DNA of 35,503 nucleotides, from positions 101,995 to 137,497 of the forward strand of contig NZ_JAAZQX010000003.1 of the NCBI RefSeq assembly GCF_012371325.1, read 5' to 3'. The notes beneath the pieces are model-generated. The model made no database searches. It saw nothing but the letters and a program-made list of their open reading frames with translations, and was not told the origin of the DNA. A program made the position numbers and the translations under genes. This document shows positions 1-8,959 of this stretch, piece after piece; the first letter of the stretch is position 1, and each line of letters opens with the position of its first letter. The stretch is from Acinetobacter sp. A2. Its GTDB lineage: Bacteria; Pseudomonadota; Gammaproteobacteria; Pseudomonadales; Moraxellaceae.

Positions 1-1
1 A

Positions 2-76
2 TGGCAGGGGTAGCTGGATTCGAACCAACGGATGCCGATATCAAAAACCGGTGCCTTACCACTTGGCGATACCCCT
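2..76 (-). tRNA. tRNA-Gln (anticodon TTG)
   Basis: Read on the minus strand this folds as a complete 75-nt cloverleaf. The acceptor arms are AGGGGTA and TACCCCT followed by G and an encoded CCA. The anticodon loop contains TTG, and the T arm is GTTGG-TTCGAAT-CCAGC. It closely resembles the known bacterial glutamine tRNA that decodes CAA/CAG. Its 5' end overlaps the last two bases of the ispE stop codon, so it is probably cut from the same transcript. Confidence 0.95.
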
Positions 77-905
77 ATTGTACTGTGAAATGTCGTAATG
101 GAGATTCATCTAGGCTATTCACGCAGTACGCAGTACATGGTGAGTTTGCCAAAATGTATTCAACATTCATTTCTGCAGTCACTTCAGTAAAAACACAAGC
201 ACCTGTACCTGTAAGCTTTGCTTGACCAAATTGGTCTAAATAACGCATTGCTTCATCGACTTCAGGATATAAATTTCGTGCCACAGGCTCAAAATTATTT
301 CCAAAGTCAGATGGCTTTATCTGATAGCCGCAGAATTTAGTGGGCTTCGAGTTTCTTGTCAATGTTTTTTGTGAAAAAAGTAGTTGAGTGCTGATAAAAC
401 AGTCAGGTTTTAACACAATATATTGTTTCGGGGCTAAGTCTATGAATGTTAACCGTTCACCAATGCCTTCTGCCCATGCATTGCGCCCATGTACAAAAAT
501 GGGAACATCTGCACCTAGTTGCAAACCCAATTCCGCCAATTGGTCAATTTCTAAGCCACATTGCCACAGCTGATTGACCACAATTAGCGTGGTTGCCGCA
601 TTAGATGAGCCACCGCCAAGCCCTGCACCCATTGGGATGTGCTTTTCAATCGCAATATTTAACCCAGTCACTTGTTTGGCGTATGGCTTTAAAATTTGCG
701 TGGCCTTATAAATCAGGTTTTGCTCTAAATCGACACTATTTAAGCCCTGAATGTGAATGTCAGTTGTGTCATTCACTTCAAATTCCAGCCAGTCATATAA
801 ATCAATCAATTGAAAAATACTTTGCAGTTCATGGTAGCCGTCTTCACGACGACCCGTAATGTGCAAAAACAGATTCAATTTAGCAGGTGAGGGAACACGA
901 GTCAT
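75..905 (-). CDS. ispE: 4-diphosphocytidyl-2-C-methyl-D-erythritol kinase
   Basis: IspE is the cytoplasmic GHMP-family kinase that phosphorylates CDP-methylerythritol in the MEP isoprenoid pathway. The protein of 276 residues opens with the family start TRVPSPAKLNLFLHITGRR. It carries the ATP-binding glycine-rich motif PMGAGLGGGSSNAAT in the middle and the C-terminal GHMP motif LTGTGACVF. The frame stays open 23 codons further upstream, but the ATG at 903-905 matches the family N-terminus and was chosen. It lies 19 bp downstream of lolB on the same strand, and its TAG stop overlaps tRNA-Gln by two bases. That implies one minus-strand unit of TPR gene, lolB, ispE and tRNA-Gln. Length and motifs are normal. 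Confidence 0.96.
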   Translation of the reverse strand: MTRVPSPAKLNLFLHITGRREDGYHELQSIFQLIDLYDWLEFEVNDTTDIHIQGLNSVDLEQNLIYKATQILKPYAKQVTGLNIAIEKHIPMGAGLGGGSSNAATTLIVVNQLWQCGLEIDQLAELGLQLGADVPIFVHGRNAWAEGIGERLTFIDLAPKQYIVLKPDCFISTQLLFSQKTLTRNSKPTKFCGYQIKPSDFGNNFEPVARNLYPEVDEAMRYLDQFGQAKLTGTGACVFTEVTAEMNVEYILANSPCTAYCVNSLDESPLRHFTVQ

Positions 906-924
906 GGCGAAATTTAGCAAGTGA

Positions 925-1503
925 TTAACGATTTTGGATGAGCATTGTAATACGGTTTTCCTGCCCTGACTCAAGTGCCTGTTTCAAAATCAGGCGGTTG
1001 GGTAAAGGGGCATTGTCGTTATAACTTAAATCGACTGTCCAATCATCTTCAATAAATTGCGTAGGGCGTTGTTGACTGTCTTTTTGAATTTGAGCATCTA
1101 CGGTTGCAGGTCGGGCTTGTACCCAGTCGATTAAATGGGTAATAGGCGCTTGCCAGCCTGTGGCACGTTCCAATAACTCTTCAGGACTTTCTGCATAAAT
1201 TAAACCCGTTTTGGCGCTGTTCAAGGTGACTTGCCCAGGTTGTCCGCTAATTTGGGTCTTACCAACACCTAAAATACCACTTAGCTCAATATCAAACTGT
1301 TGTTGCTGTTGTACCCAAGTGAAAAAGGCACTGCCAGACTGTTGCGGGGTACGCACGCCAATTTTACCTTGTAGGTTAAACTGATTTTCTGCTTCGACCT
1401 GTTGTGAAACATGGGCGGGAGATTGCACAAAAGGCTGACAACCTGTAATGAGCAGACTGCTACTGACAAACAGGGTAAGACCTAATTTTGAAAATAAACG
1501 CAT
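925..1503 (-). CDS. lolB: outer-membrane lipoprotein insertion factor LolB
   Basis: LolB receives lipoproteins from the periplasmic carrier LolA and inserts them into the outer membrane. The 192-residue protein has a lipoprotein signal peptide, with a charged start (MRLFSK), a hydrophobic core and a lipobox LITGC that places the lipidated cysteine at residue 22. The mature part has the LolB-type features FNLQGKIGVRT, FTWVQQQQQFDIEL and a C-terminal PLPNRLIL. Size is typical for LolB. The gene starts 8 bp after the TPR gene and is followed by ispE, an order common in gammaproteobacteria. No internal damage is seen. Confidence 0.93.
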   Translation of the reverse strand: MRLFSKLGLTLFVSSSLLITGCQPFVQSPAHVSQQVEAENQFNLQGKIGVRTPQQSGSAFFTWVQQQQQFDIELSGILGVGKTQISGQPGQVTLNSAKTGLIYAESPEELLERATGWQAPITHLIDWVQARPATVDAQIQKDSQQRPTQFIEDDWTVDLSYNDNAPLPNRLILKQALESGQENRITMLIQNR

Positions 1504-1511
1504 AAAATCAC

Positions 1512-3239
1512 TTAACTCTTTTTAACGGGCTGCGCTAACAATAGCGAATTTAATTGTTGCAATTGCGGATCATTCGGATGATTTTGTTGTAATTGTTGTA
1601 ACACTTGGCTGAATTTTTGGATATCACCTTGCATATACAGTGATTTTGCATAGCGTGCACCAATTGCTGCACTGTGGCTCAGCAAATAAGCTTTTTCTAA
1701 AGCCTGAGCAGACGCGGTATAGTCATTTTGCAAATAGCTGACATAACCCAAGGTATCTAAAATAGAAGCTTGCTCAGGTGCAAATTCAAGCGCCTGCTCT
1801 ACATAGCGACGCGCTTCTTCCAAACGACGGTTTTGCAGCGCAAGGGTATAGGCGTAAGCATTTAAATAAGTTGGGCTATTTGGTTCAATTTCCAATAACT
1901 TGGTGAGCAATTGATCTAGTTTGTCTTTTTCTTGATGTGCATCGAGCAGCAAGACTTCTGAATAAATCAGGTCTGGATCATCAGGCAAGTTCTTGATGGC
2001 TTCATCCAATAAACGCAGTGCTGCTTTTTTATTGTTCATGCGTTTTAAAATGTCGGCCTGTGCCTGATACAAATAGCTGGCGTGTTGTGGGTAATTGACA
2101 CGTTCCTGTGTTAAAAAGCGCAGGGCATCGTTTAGTTTATCTTGCTGGGCAAAAATACTGATCATGTTGCGGCGTGAAACCGTATATAGGCTGCCATCTA
2201 CAAGTCGGTAATAGGCTTTTGCTGTTTCATAGTGCTGTTTACGTTCTGCATTGACTGCTAAATAATAATAAGCTTCATTTTGATATTGCGCAGAATAGCG
2301 CAGCTCGACCAAGTATTTTTCGGCCTTTTCGTATTGCTTTAAGTCGATACTGGTTAAACCCGCAAGAAACAAAGCTTCGTCTTCATCTGGCCATTTTTTT
2401 AAAATAGCTTCGAGTTTGCTTAGCGCCTGTGTCGCTTCATTCTTTTTGACTAGATATTTGGCTTCGGCTAGACGCACTTCAAAATTATTTTTATGCTTAC
2501 GACTAGACTTTGCATACCATGCGGCTGTTTCAGCTTCATTGCCCAATACACCTAATAAATTGGCTTTCATTAAGATGTAGCCAGTCACCTTAGGGCGCTT
2601 TCTCAATGCTTGATTAATGGTATTGAGCGCTGCTTGGTATTGTCCATTTTGGGCTTTTAAACCTGCAATCAGCACTAAAATGGAAGGGTTGTCTTTGGCT
2701 TTACTGGTGCGCAAGGCCTGAATCAGAAACTCACGGTCTTCCGCAGACTCAGGGGCAATCCCTGCCAGAATTTGTTCTAGGTCTGCTGTGGCATCAATAT
2801 TCAGAATTTTATCTAAGGTTTCTGCGGCCAAATCATATTCATGTGCTTTAAGGGCAATGTGCGCTAAATAGAACAGTGCAGGGACATCAGAAGGCTCTTG
2901 TACTACCCAATGCGTTGCAACATCGAGCGCCGCGCGTAGGTCATTTTGCTCAATTGCTATGTTTAAAGCACGCTGTTTAATTGAAGTTGAATTGTTTTTG
3001 ATTGCCAGTACAGTGTAGTTGTGCAAAGCGGTGGGAATATCGCCATAGGCCAAGGCAAATTCGGCCACCATGGTTTGGTTTACAGCATTATAATTTGAAT
3101 TTGCATGATAAATTTCTCCAGATGCACTAAGATGAGCACTAGAAGCCATGCTACCGACCAGTAAGAATGTGGTAGAATATTGCTTAATTGTCGCGCCGTA
3201 TGGTCGGCTATTTGTTTGACGCAATTTTTCTTGATCCAA
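1512..3239 (-). CDS. tetratricopeptide-repeat protein, probably exported
   Basis: This is a 575-residue protein built mostly of helical TPR-like units, for example around NAYAYTLALQNRRLEEARRY and ILDTLGYVSYLQNDYTASAQ. TPR arrays are protein-protein interaction scaffolds, and the partner is not evident. The N-terminal 45 residues look like a signal peptide (KQYSTTFLLVGSMASSAHLSA). Start choice is unsettled: the outermost start is TTG (3237-3239), another TTG is at 3222-3224, and the first ATG is at 3147-3149. The ATG would remove most of the putative signal peptide. It lies directly upstream of lolB (8-bp gap) and divergent from hemA across 63 bp. The placement suggests an envelope role, but that is inference. 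Coding is clear; the start is uncertain. Confidence 0.85.
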   Translation of the reverse strand: MDQEKLRQTNSRPYGATIKQYSTTFLLVGSMASSAHLSASGEIYHANSNYNAVNQTMVAEFALAYGDIPTALHNYTVLAIKNNSTSIKQRALNIAIEQNDLRAALDVATHWVVQEPSDVPALFYLAHIALKAHEYDLAAETLDKILNIDATADLEQILAGIAPESAEDREFLIQALRTSKAKDNPSILVLIAGLKAQNGQYQAALNTINQALRKRPKVTGYILMKANLLGVLGNEAETAAWYAKSSRKHKNNFEVRLAEAKYLVKKNEATQALSKLEAILKKWPDEDEALFLAGLTSIDLKQYEKAEKYLVELRYSAQYQNEAYYYLAVNAERKQHYETAKAYYRLVDGSLYTVSRRNMISIFAQQDKLNDALRFLTQERVNYPQHASYLYQAQADILKRMNNKKAALRLLDEAIKNLPDDPDLIYSEVLLLDAHQEKDKLDQLLTKLLEIEPNSPTYLNAYAYTLALQNRRLEEARRYVEQALEFAPEQASILDTLGYVSYLQNDYTASAQALEKAYLLSHSAAIGARYAKSLYMQGDIQKFSQVLQQLQQNHPNDPQLQQLNSLLLAQPVKKS

Positions 3240-3302
3240 GTAATGCTTTTTATGACACCGTTATTGCACAATAGCATAAATTTAGCGAAATGATGATCTG
3301 AT

Positions 3303-4577
3303 ATGTCTTTCTTTGCATTGGGTGTCAACCATCAAACCGCCTCTGTCGAGTTGCGCGAGCAAATTGCATTTAACCCAGAAAAGTTAAGTGCCTTGCTTGC
3401 TGAGCAAAGCCATCACCCCGAACTGAATGATTTGGTGGTCGTGTCAACTTGCAACCGTACCGAAGTCTACGCCATGTCTGAACATCCAGAGCAGGTGTTG
3501 AATTGGCTCGCCCGTGTAAATGGTATTGATGCTCAGCAATTAAGTCATCATGTTTATCGTTATGAAAATGCACAGGCTGTATCACATTTAATGCGCGTGG
3601 CCAGTGGACTAGACTCGCTCATGTTGGGTGAGCCGCAAATTATGGGTCAGGTCAAAACTGCGCTGTCTTTAGCCAAAGACTCTCATACCGTTTCGCAACA
3701 ACTAAACCGAATTTTTGAATATGCCTTTTACGCAGCCAAGCGGGTACGTTCTGAAACTGCTGTAGGCAGCCATGCGGTGTCTATGGGTTATGCTGTTGCG
3801 CAACTGGCTTTGCAAGTGTTTAGCCATCCTGAAAAATTAACAGTGATGGTGGTGGCGGCAGGTGAAATGAATAGCCTTGTGGCAAAGCATTTAGCAGAAA
3901 TGGGTGTCGCTAAAATTTTGATTTGTAACCGTACCCGTGCTCGTGCCGAAACATTGGCGCAGGAAATTGCACATCGGGTAGAAGTTGAAATTATTGAGTT
4001 TGATCAGCTTGCCGCCAATTTACATCGTGCCGATGTGATTTCAAGTTGTACAGGCAGTTTGCATCAGGTCATTGCTTATCCTGAAGTAAAGGCGGCTTTA
4101 AAAAAACGCCGTTATCAGCAAATGTTACTGGTCGATTTGGCCGTACCACGTGATATAGATCCAAAAATTGAAAATTTGGATGGTGTGTATTTGTATGGGG
4201 TTGATGACCTGCAAACCGTGATTGATGAAAACTTGGCGCAACGTCGTCAGGCGGCGGTTGAGGCAGAAGTCATGGTCAATCAACTGGTGACAGAACTGGT
4301 GACTCAGCAAAAAGTCCAGCAAGCGGGTGCAACCATTCATGCTTATCGTGAACAAGGTGAAAGTTTGCGTGAGGAAGAGCTAAGTTTGGCAATGACACGT
4401 ATTGCCAAAGGTGAAGATGCTGCACAGGTTTTGCAGGAATTTTCTTATCGTTTAACTCAAAAACTGCTGCATCCAACATCGATTTTGTTGCGCGAAGCAG
4501 CCAAAGGTGATGAGCCTGAGTGTTTTGAGTTTATGCAGGAAAACTTGGCAGAGATTGCCAAACGTCGTCGTAAATAA
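3303..4577 (+). CDS. hemA: glutamyl-tRNA reductase
   Basis: HemA reduces glutamyl-tRNA(Glu) to glutamate-1-semialdehyde, the first committed step of C5-pathway heme synthesis. The 424-residue protein begins [19 protein letters not shown]. It has the nucleophilic cysteine at residue 50 in [11 protein letters not shown] and the conserved [10 protein letters not shown] segment near residue 108. The NADPH domain ([17 protein letters not shown]) and the C-terminal dimerisation helices follow. Length is normal. No strong ribosome-binding site is visible upstream. It is divergent from the TPR gene and convergent with dnaG, and its terminator lies inside the dnaG 3' end. Confidence 0.97.
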   Translation: MSFFALGVNHQTASVELREQIAFNPEKLSALLAEQSHHPELNDLVVVSTCNRTEVYAMSEHPEQVLNWLARVNGIDAQQLSHHVYRYENAQAVSHLMRVASGLDSLMLGEPQIMGQVKTALSLAKDSHTVSQQLNRIFEYAFYAAKRVRSETAVGSHAVSMGYAVAQLALQVFSHPEKLTVMVVAAGEMNSLVAKHLAEMGVAKILICNRTRARAETLAQEIAHRVEVEIIEFDQLAANLHRADVISSCTGSLHQVIAYPEVKAALKKRRYQQMLLVDLAVPRDIDPKIENLDGVYLYGVDDLQTVIDENLAQRRQAAVEAEVMVNQLVTELVTQQKVQQAGATIHAYREQGESLREEELSLAMTRIAKGEDAAQVLQEFSYRLTQKLLHPTSILLREAAKGDEPECFEFMQENLAEIAKRRRK

Positions 4578-4625
4578 ATACGACTTTAGGCCTAAAATTT
4601 ATTTCTAACGATTAAGAACGAGCGC

Positions 4626-4665
4626 AGATCGCTTACTCTTCTAACAAGGTAAGCGATCTTTTTTT
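4626..4665 (+). terminator. hemA intrinsic terminator, overlapping the 3' end of dnaG
   Basis: A perfect 11-bp inverted repeat (AGATCGCTTAC at 4626-4636, GTAAGCGATCT at 4649-4659) with a 12-nt loop is followed by a T run on the plus strand. It therefore terminates hemA. Most of it lies inside the last codons and stop of the convergent dnaG gene. Confidence 0.85.
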
Positions 4666-6597
4666 ATCAATTTCATAAATTTGATGCTTTAAGCGTTTCA
4701 TTTCTTCAATGCTGCTGAATTTCTTGGAGCGGATTTTTTGCTGTAAGTAATCGTATTGCAGTTTGGTTGAAAAATCCTGCGCCAGTTTATCGACATGTTC
4801 AGGGGAAGTGGTGTAATCGCTGACATTGGCTTGTTGTAAAATACGATGTAACTCAAAATGATAGGCTGCACATGCACCTAAAATATAATATTTAGCCTGT
4901 TCGGGATCATCTGGTAAATCATCAAAAATAATATTTAAAATATTTAAAATTTGATGCAGTAAGTGATCACTTGGAATCAAAGCACGTAAAGGCTCGAAGT
5001 GAATGTATAAATAGGGATGATTGATCAGAATCGCAATCACATATTCTTCGGCATCGACTTTGGTGCTAAAACTTAGGGATGCGTCATTATTGGTCTGTGC
5101 CTGCCATTTACGGTTAAAACCTAATTTTTCACGGAAAAACTGTTGCAGCAAATAGCGATAAGAGCCAGTTTTGGGTAATAGCTCGGTCAATTGTCGCAGT
5201 TCACCCATGACCTGACTTTTGCCTTCAGGGGTGCTGACATTATGGTTTTGGGTCAGATGTGCAAATACAAAGTCAGATAGTAAAGGAGCTTGATCGAGCA
5301 GGCGGCGGAAATTTTCAATCCCTTCACGGCGGATGAGTGAGTCTGGGTCGTGCTCATTCGGTAAAACAAAGAATTTCAGTTCACGCCCATCATTTAACAA
5401 AGGCAGCGCAATTTCCAATGTGCGACGTGCGGCTTTCTGACCTGCGGCATCGCCATCAAAAGCAATGGTAATACGGTTGTTTTGACGGAATAGAATGTTT
5501 AAATGTTCAGTATTACTGGCTGTGCCCAAAGTTGCGACAGCACCATGAATACCGTATTGCTGCAAAGCAATCACATCCATATAGCCTTCAACCATTAAAT
5601 AGTCTTGGGCTTTTTGCTTACGGCCTTCATATAAACCATAGAGCAATTGGTTTTTATGAAAGACTTCCGAGTCGGGCGAGTTGATGTATTTGGGCTTGAT
5701 TTCATCATTGAGTGCACGGCCACCAAAACCGACTACACGACCTTTACTGTCACGAATTGGGAAAATTACCCGATCACGTAATAAATCGAAGTCACGTCCC
5801 TTGTCACTGGTACGAATCAAGCCTAGAAGTTTTAAGCCTGCAATGTCTTGTGGAAAGGCTTTTTCCAAATGTTGCCAGTCTTCAGGTGCATAGCCTAAAC
5901 GCCAGAATTGCAGGGTTTGTGCAGTTAAACCACGTTTTTGGAAATACTGTTGTGCGGCAGGGCTATGCGGTAATTGCTGCTCATAATATTGAGCCACGTT
6001 TTCGAGTAAGTCGTATAAGTTACCTTCCTGCGCAGGTGTTTCCTGTATGGCATCCCATTGTTCAAAACCTGCAAACGGGTCTGCACTGTTCTGAAATTCA
6101 GAACTTGAGTATTCAGTGCTTTGAAACTCAGCAAAAGGATCGAAGTCGATTCCCACACTCGTGTCAGCATCGTTAGCATGTTCGTTTGTTGCAGTTGGAG
6201 CCGCAGCAGTTTCGTGTTGATTTTTTACAGGCGCTTTTAGCTTTGCAATCGTTGTAGGTTTTTTGACTTCACGTTTATAGGAGAGTTTTTTGCTGTCGTG
6301 CTGATCTTTCGGGAGTTCGATGCCTGTTTGACTGGCCAAGTCTTTCATGACATCCACAAAATTTCGGTTATCAACATCCATTAAAAAACGGATAGCGTTA
6401 CCATTGGCCTGACAGCCAAAACAATGATAGTACTGCTTGTCACGGTAGACGTGAAAAGATGGTGTTTTTTCCTGATGGAATGGGCAACAGCCCGAATAGG
6501 TACGACCTGTTTTTTTTAGTTTCACGCGCTGACCAATCAGATCGACAATATCGGTGCGATCTAGAATTTGATCAATTGTGTGTTGTGGAATGGCCAT
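4633..6597 (-). CDS. dnaG: DNA primase
   Basis: DnaG makes the RNA primers for chromosome replication. The chosen ATG (6595-6597) gives 654 residues starting MAIPQHTIDQIL, the usual N-terminus; the frame is open about 40 codons further upstream. The CHC2 zinc finger uses C38, H41, C59 and C62. After it comes a long linker of about 95 residues (roughly 97-192), then the catalytic core with the TOPRIM motifs VEGYMD and AFDGDAAG, and a C-terminal helicase-binding region. The linker is rich in A, E, S and Q and repeats the motif DPFAxF twice. E. coli DnaG has only a short linker there. The gene is not next to rpsU or rpoD as in E. coli. It lies after bamD with a terminator between them. Confidence 0.95.
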   Translation of the reverse strand: MAIPQHTIDQILDRTDIVDLIGQRVKLKKTGRTYSGCCPFHQEKTPSFHVYRDKQYYHCFGCQANGNAIRFLMDVDNRNFVDVMKDLASQTGIELPKDQHDSKKLSYKREVKKPTTIAKLKAPVKNQHETAAAPTATNEHANDADTSVGIDFDPFAEFQSTEYSSSEFQNSADPFAGFEQWDAIQETPAQEGNLYDLLENVAQYYEQQLPHSPAAQQYFQKRGLTAQTLQFWRLGYAPEDWQHLEKAFPQDIAGLKLLGLIRTSDKGRDFDLLRDRVIFPIRDSKGRVVGFGGRALNDEIKPKYINSPDSEVFHKNQLLYGLYEGRKQKAQDYLMVEGYMDVIALQQYGIHGAVATLGTASNTEHLNILFRQNNRITIAFDGDAAGQKAARRTLEIALPLLNDGRELKFFVLPNEHDPDSLIRREGIENFRRLLDQAPLLSDFVFAHLTQNHNVSTPEGKSQVMGELRQLTELLPKTGSYRYLLQQFFREKLGFNRKWQAQTNNDASLSFSTKVDAEEYVIAILINHPYLYIHFEPLRALIPSDHLLHQILNILNIIFDDLPDDPEQAKYYILGACAAYHFELHRILQQANVSDYTTSPEHVDKLAQDFSTKLQYDYLQQKIRSKKFSSIEEMKRLKHQIYEIDKKRSLTLLEE

Positions 6598-6724
6598 ACG
6601 TTTCGGTCTTTTATCTCTTAATTGGTTTGAAAGCAGTTTTTGCCGAACAGGTCGGAAACTGAGGTCAGTGTTGGCAGAATTATTCTCTTTTGTAGCTGTT
6701 TCTGCTGTTTGAAACAAGCCCTAG

Positions 6725-6757
6725 TAAAACAAAAGGCAAGTATCATAACTTGCCTTT
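6725..6757 (-). terminator. intrinsic terminator downstream of bamD
   Basis: AAAGGCAAGT (6732-6741) pairs with ACTTGCCTTT (6748-6757) around a 6-nt loop. On the minus strand the hairpin is followed by TTTTGTTTTA-like sequence, which suits termination of bamD ahead of dnaG. Confidence 0.7.
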
Positions 6758-6795
6758 GGTATTTTTCAAGATTGTCAAATCAGCTTGTGCTTATT

Positions 6796-7776
6796 TTATT
6801 CAGCACTGTCGTTTTGAGACTTAGGACGATCTAACAAACCAAAACTTAAACGGTTGGTTAAGCTGCGTGATGGTGCTGCTTGTGCATTGGCTTCAGATTG
6901 CTGTGCTTCGGTGCTGCTTTTCGCTTCACGTCCGAAAATACCCAAAGTGGCACGGTTAATCCAACTTGCATCGTGGCGTGCGGCACGCAAGTTCACGCTA
7001 CCATCAGCTTTGACTAAGTTTGGATAGTTCAGTTTCAACACATCAATATATTGTTGTGCTGTTGCCTGATCGCCTAGTTTGCCATAACCATAAGCAACAG
7101 TTGCCAATGCTTCAGGAATTTGTGGCGTTTGTGGATAGTGTTCAATCACCCACAAAGAACGCTCAACTGCAGCGACCCATGCTTTACGTTTAATGTTGTA
7201 ACGTGCCGCATTCATTTCGGCTTCCGCCAGTTCTTGACCAATAAACTGCATACGCTGTGCAGCGTCTACAGCATAAGTGCTTGAAGGATAACGACGAATA
7301 AAGTCGACAAAGTTTTGATAAGCCACTTTTAAATAGCTGACATCACGGTGCGATTGCTTGAGTGAGGTATAGCGCAACAAGCCATCATAGTTTTGTTCCA
7401 TATTCGCCACGCCACGCACATAGTAGGCATAATCGGCTTTAGGATGCTGCGGGTTCATGCGGATAAAACGATCTGCAACTGCAATTGCACCTTCATAATC
7501 TTTTTGCTGGAATTTTGCATACAATAATTCAAGCTGCGCCTGTTGCGCATAATCACCTGTTGGGTAATATGTTTCTAAAGCTTCCAGATGCTTCACCGCA
7601 TCGGTATATTGACCACGATCCAGTGCTTTTTCTGCTTTTTCAATATAAACCTGTTCGCTAGACTGCGGACCAGTATCGACCACTTCTTTTTTTGGATTGC
7701 TGCTACAGCCCACAATTGCAGACGCAACGCCGAGTGAAAGAGCAAGCATTGTTATTTTATAACGTGGTAGCGACAT
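6796..7776 (-). CDS. bamD: outer-membrane protein assembly lipoprotein BamD
   Basis: BamD is the essential lipoprotein of the BAM complex, which folds beta-barrel proteins into the outer membrane. The 326-residue protein has a lipoprotein signal ending in the lipobox IVGC, with the acylated cysteine at residue 24. TPR repeats follow, including EQVYIEKAEKALDRGQYTDA, YAYYVRGVANM and the long helical block through LPEALATVAYGYGKLG-like sequence. It is about 80 residues longer than E. coli BamD, with an extra polar, S/Q/A-rich C-terminus. The ATG is preceded by AGGAA at good spacing. It is divergent from rluD across 71 bp, an arrangement widely conserved in gammaproteobacteria. Confidence 0.94.
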   Translation of the reverse strand: MSLPRYKITMLALSLGVASAIVGCSSNPKKEVVDTGPQSSEQVYIEKAEKALDRGQYTDAVKHLEALETYYPTGDYAQQAQLELLYAKFQQKDYEGAIAVADRFIRMNPQHPKADYAYYVRGVANMEQNYDGLLRYTSLKQSHRDVSYLKVAYQNFVDFIRRYPSSTYAVDAAQRMQFIGQELAEAEMNAARYNIKRKAWVAAVERSLWVIEHYPQTPQIPEALATVAYGYGKLGDQATAQQYIDVLKLNYPNLVKADGSVNLRAARHDASWINRATLGIFGREAKSSTEAQQSEANAQAAPSRSLTNRLSFGLLDRPKSQNDSAE

Positions 7777-7847
7777 AAAAATTCCTCTGTTAATACGGGC
7801 AATGAGCTACAATTGCGCTATTAAACCACTTTTGTCTGAATGAGCAA

Positions 7848-8900
7848 ATGAGTCAAGCACAATCTACCCATTCCAATTTACCTGAAACTGAGTTCAATTT
7901 ACTTGAAGATGCTGAGGATGCAGATAACCATACTTCAGACTCAACTGCAACACGTTTATCGTTGCAATTTCAATTGGATGACAGCCATTTGGGACTACGC
8001 ATCGATCAGGTTGCCGCGATCATTTGGAGTGAATTTTCACGTGAAAAGCTAAAACAGTGGCTGAAAGACGGTCATTTGTTGGTAAATGGTAACACGGTCA
8101 AACCTAAATATAAGTGCGAAGGCGATGAGCTTTTGACTTTAGAGGTGGAGCTTGAAGCGCAAACCCGTAGCCTGCCAGAAGATATTCCACTCGATATTGT
8201 TTATGAAGATGATGACATCATTGTGATCAATAAGCCTGTGGGCATGGTGGTGCATCCTGGAGCTGGTAATAGCTCAGGAACTTTGGTGAATGCCTTGCTG
8301 CATCATTATCCTAAATCTGCCGAATTGACCCGTGCAGGCTTGGTGCATCGTATTGATAAAGACACTTCAGGCTTGTTGGTCGTAGCGAAGAACTTAGAAT
8401 CACAGTTTGCTTTAACCAAACAACTGGCGAAGAAATCAGTTTATCGTTTATACGACTTGGTGGTGTATGGCAACATGATTGCAGGCGGCACGGTTGATGA
8501 ACCGATTAAACGCCATCCTGTAGATCGAATTAAAATGGCGGTCTTGCCGGGCGGTAAAGAGGCCGTGACGCATTACAATGTGAAAGAGCGTTTTCAGCAC
8601 TTCACTCGCGTTCAGGCACGTTTGGAAACAGGGCGTACCCATCAAATTCGTGTGCATTTAAGCTATATTGGTTTTGGTTTGGTGGGCGATTCTGTCTATA
8701 CCCCACGTGTGCGTGTCCCTGCGGGTGCATCGGCATTGTTGAACGATACATTGCGTAACTTTAAACGTCAGGCTTTGCATGCGGTCAAATTAGGTTTGGT
8801 TCATCCGAGAACACATGAAGAAATGATGTTTGAAGCGCCGTGGCCTGAAGATTTTAAGCAATTGGTAGATGTATTACGCAGCGAAAATGCAGCGTACTGA
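7848..8900 (+). CDS. rluD: 23S rRNA pseudouridine synthase RluD
   Basis: RluD converts uridines of helix 69 of 23S rRNA (1911, 1915 and 1917 in E. coli numbering) to pseudouridine during large-subunit maturation. The 350-residue protein has an S4 RNA-binding domain around FSREKLKQWLKDGHLLVNG. The RluA-type catalytic domain carries HRIDKDTSGLLVVAK, in which the aspartate after HRI is the nucleophile. The conserved GRTHQIRVHL and VGDSVYTPR segments follow. An acidic N-terminal extension of about 45 residues is not in E. coli RluD. pgeF follows 59 bp downstream, and the rluD-pgeF pair is common in related bacteria. Confidence 0.94.
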   Translation: MSQAQSTHSNLPETEFNLLEDAEDADNHTSDSTATRLSLQFQLDDSHLGLRIDQVAAIIWSEFSREKLKQWLKDGHLLVNGNTVKPKYKCEGDELLTLEVELEAQTRSLPEDIPLDIVYEDDDIIVINKPVGMVVHPGAGNSSGTLVNALLHHYPKSAELTRAGLVHRIDKDTSGLLVVAKNLESQFALTKQLAKKSVYRLYDLVVYGNMIAGGTVDEPIKRHPVDRIKMAVLPGGKEAVTHYNVKERFQHFTRVQARLETGRTHQIRVHLSYIGFGLVGDSVYTPRVRVPAGASALLNDTLRNFKRQALHAVKLGLVHPRTHEEMMFEAPWPEDFKQLVDVLRSENAAY

Positions 8901-8959
8901 TGCCATTCAACATCTGTCAGCTCAGATGGGGCTTTATATGCATTTAAAAGGATAGAGGC

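Noticed and set aside
1..225. 74-codon plus-strand ORF over the left edge
   Set aside because: It is the complement of tRNA-Gln and the end of ispE; no separate support.
5712..6176. 154-codon plus-strand ORF opposite dnaG
   Set aside because: Antisense to clear DnaG coding sequence; no family features.
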